Assembly: GCA_031290405.1 (NCBI GenBank)
Contig: JAITNO010000110.1
Span: 1-5,041, forward strand
Source of the DNA: Spirochaetaceae bacterium
Lineage (GTDB): Bacteria; Spirochaetota; Spirochaetia; Treponematales; Breznakiellaceae
DNA length: 5,041 nucleotides
Direction of reading: 5' to 3'
In this document: positions 4,941-5,041 of the stretch, piece by piece
Layout: each line of letters opens with the position of its first letter
How positions within the stretch are numbered: position 1 is the stretch's first letter
Translations under genes and position numbers: made by a program
The notes under the pieces: generated by a model
Databases searched by the model: none
Seen by the model: the letters and a program-made list of their open reading frames with translations, nothing else
What the model was told of the DNA's origin: nothing

Positions 4941-5041
4941 TTAATCGGCAGCCCCTGAGCCCGTCGAAGGGCCGGCCTGGGCCTCCGACTTGGAGGCCTG
5001 GGCCTCCGGCTTGACGGCCTGGGCCTCCGGCTTGACGGCCT
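4941..5041 (-). CDS. C-terminal end of a repeat-containing protein, cut by the window edge
   Basis: Read leftward from the window edge, an open frame runs to TAA at 4943-4941. It encodes about 32 residues: repeats of VKPEAQA, one diverged copy SKSEAQA, then a tail ending GPSTGSGAAD. The seven-residue period matches the 21-bp DNA repeat exactly, and a GNRA hairpin follows the stop. A Lys/Pro/Glu/Ala/Gln-rich tail would be low-complexity and probably disordered. Two points count against a real gene: the plus strand is also open through the repeat, and the GPSTGSG part is simply the translation of the 14-bp dispersed repeat. Function cannot be assigned. Confidence 0.4.
   Translation of the reverse strand, partial: AVKPEAQAVKPEAQASKSEAQAGPSTGSGAAD
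4956..4969. repeat. 14-bp dispersed repeat, copy 2
   Basis: This is an identical second copy of TGAGCCCGTCGAAG (first copy at 4148-4161). Here it is flanked by CCC on the left and GGG on the right, giving a short imperfect hairpin (CCCT with AGGG). It falls close to the stop codon of the partial minus-strand frame, so both copies sit at the 3' end of a leftward gene. Confidence 0.6.
4974..5041. repeat. 21-bp tandem repeat, at least 3.2 copies
   Basis: Units begin at 4974, 4995 and 5016, with a fourth starting at 5037 and cut by the window edge. Each unit begins GGCCTGGGCCTCCG. The second and third are identical, while the first differs at three positions. All three differences change amino acids in the minus-strand frame (Val to Ser, Pro to Ser). 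The array continues beyond the window, so its full length is unknown. Confidence 0.92.

Noticed and set aside
4974..5041. CRISPR-like array
   Set aside because: The 21-bp units are directly adjacent with no unique spacers, so this is a plain tandem repeat.

Overview
The window looks like a piece of a spirochaete chromosome, most likely a member of the Treponema group. Two things point there. The RNA polymerase beta subunit has treponeme-type sequence, including an asparagine in the rifampin pocket and a C-terminal tail of the form KGKQIPLTERD. The second gene starts with a Treponema-style signal peptide ending in GGVFAQ. Species cannot be named from the sequence alone. The coding DNA is moderately GC-rich. 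Both ends of the window are low-complexity or repetitive (G/C homopolymers at the left, a 21-bp tandem repeat at the right), as is often seen where a contig stops.

Layout from left to right. Positions 1-81 are almost pure G and C runs with no coding content. Positions 82-194 hold a good sigma-70-type promoter (TAGACA, 17 bp, TATACT), a short AT-rich leader and a G-rich ribosome binding site. Positions 195-3794 are a complete rpoB. Positions 3795-3874 hold a two-part hairpin, followed at 3875-3947 by tRNA-Arg(CCT) on the same strand. Positions 3948-4110 are a pyrimidine-rich intergenic stretch without a gene. Convergent to rpoB, on the minus strand, is a small secreted, probably outer-membrane beta-barrel protein (4841 down to 4182), with its own intrinsic terminator at 4111-4141. 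To the right of it, also on the minus strand, is the probable C-terminal end of another open frame (stop at 4941), built on a seven-residue KPEAQA-type repeat and running off the window.

rpoB makes the catalytic beta subunit of RNA polymerase and the tRNA decodes AGG. The minus-strand genes are unrelated to transcription. The most notable feature is context: rpoB has its own promoter and is not followed by rpoC, its near-universal neighbour. Other points of interest are the natural rifampin-resistance residue, a cluster of AGG codons at the start of rpoB just upstream of an AGG-decoding tRNA gene, a structured rpoB-tRNA spacer, and a strong change of G/C strand bias along rpoB. I do not see a clearly new biological system here. 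No mobile element, CRISPR array or defence gene was found.
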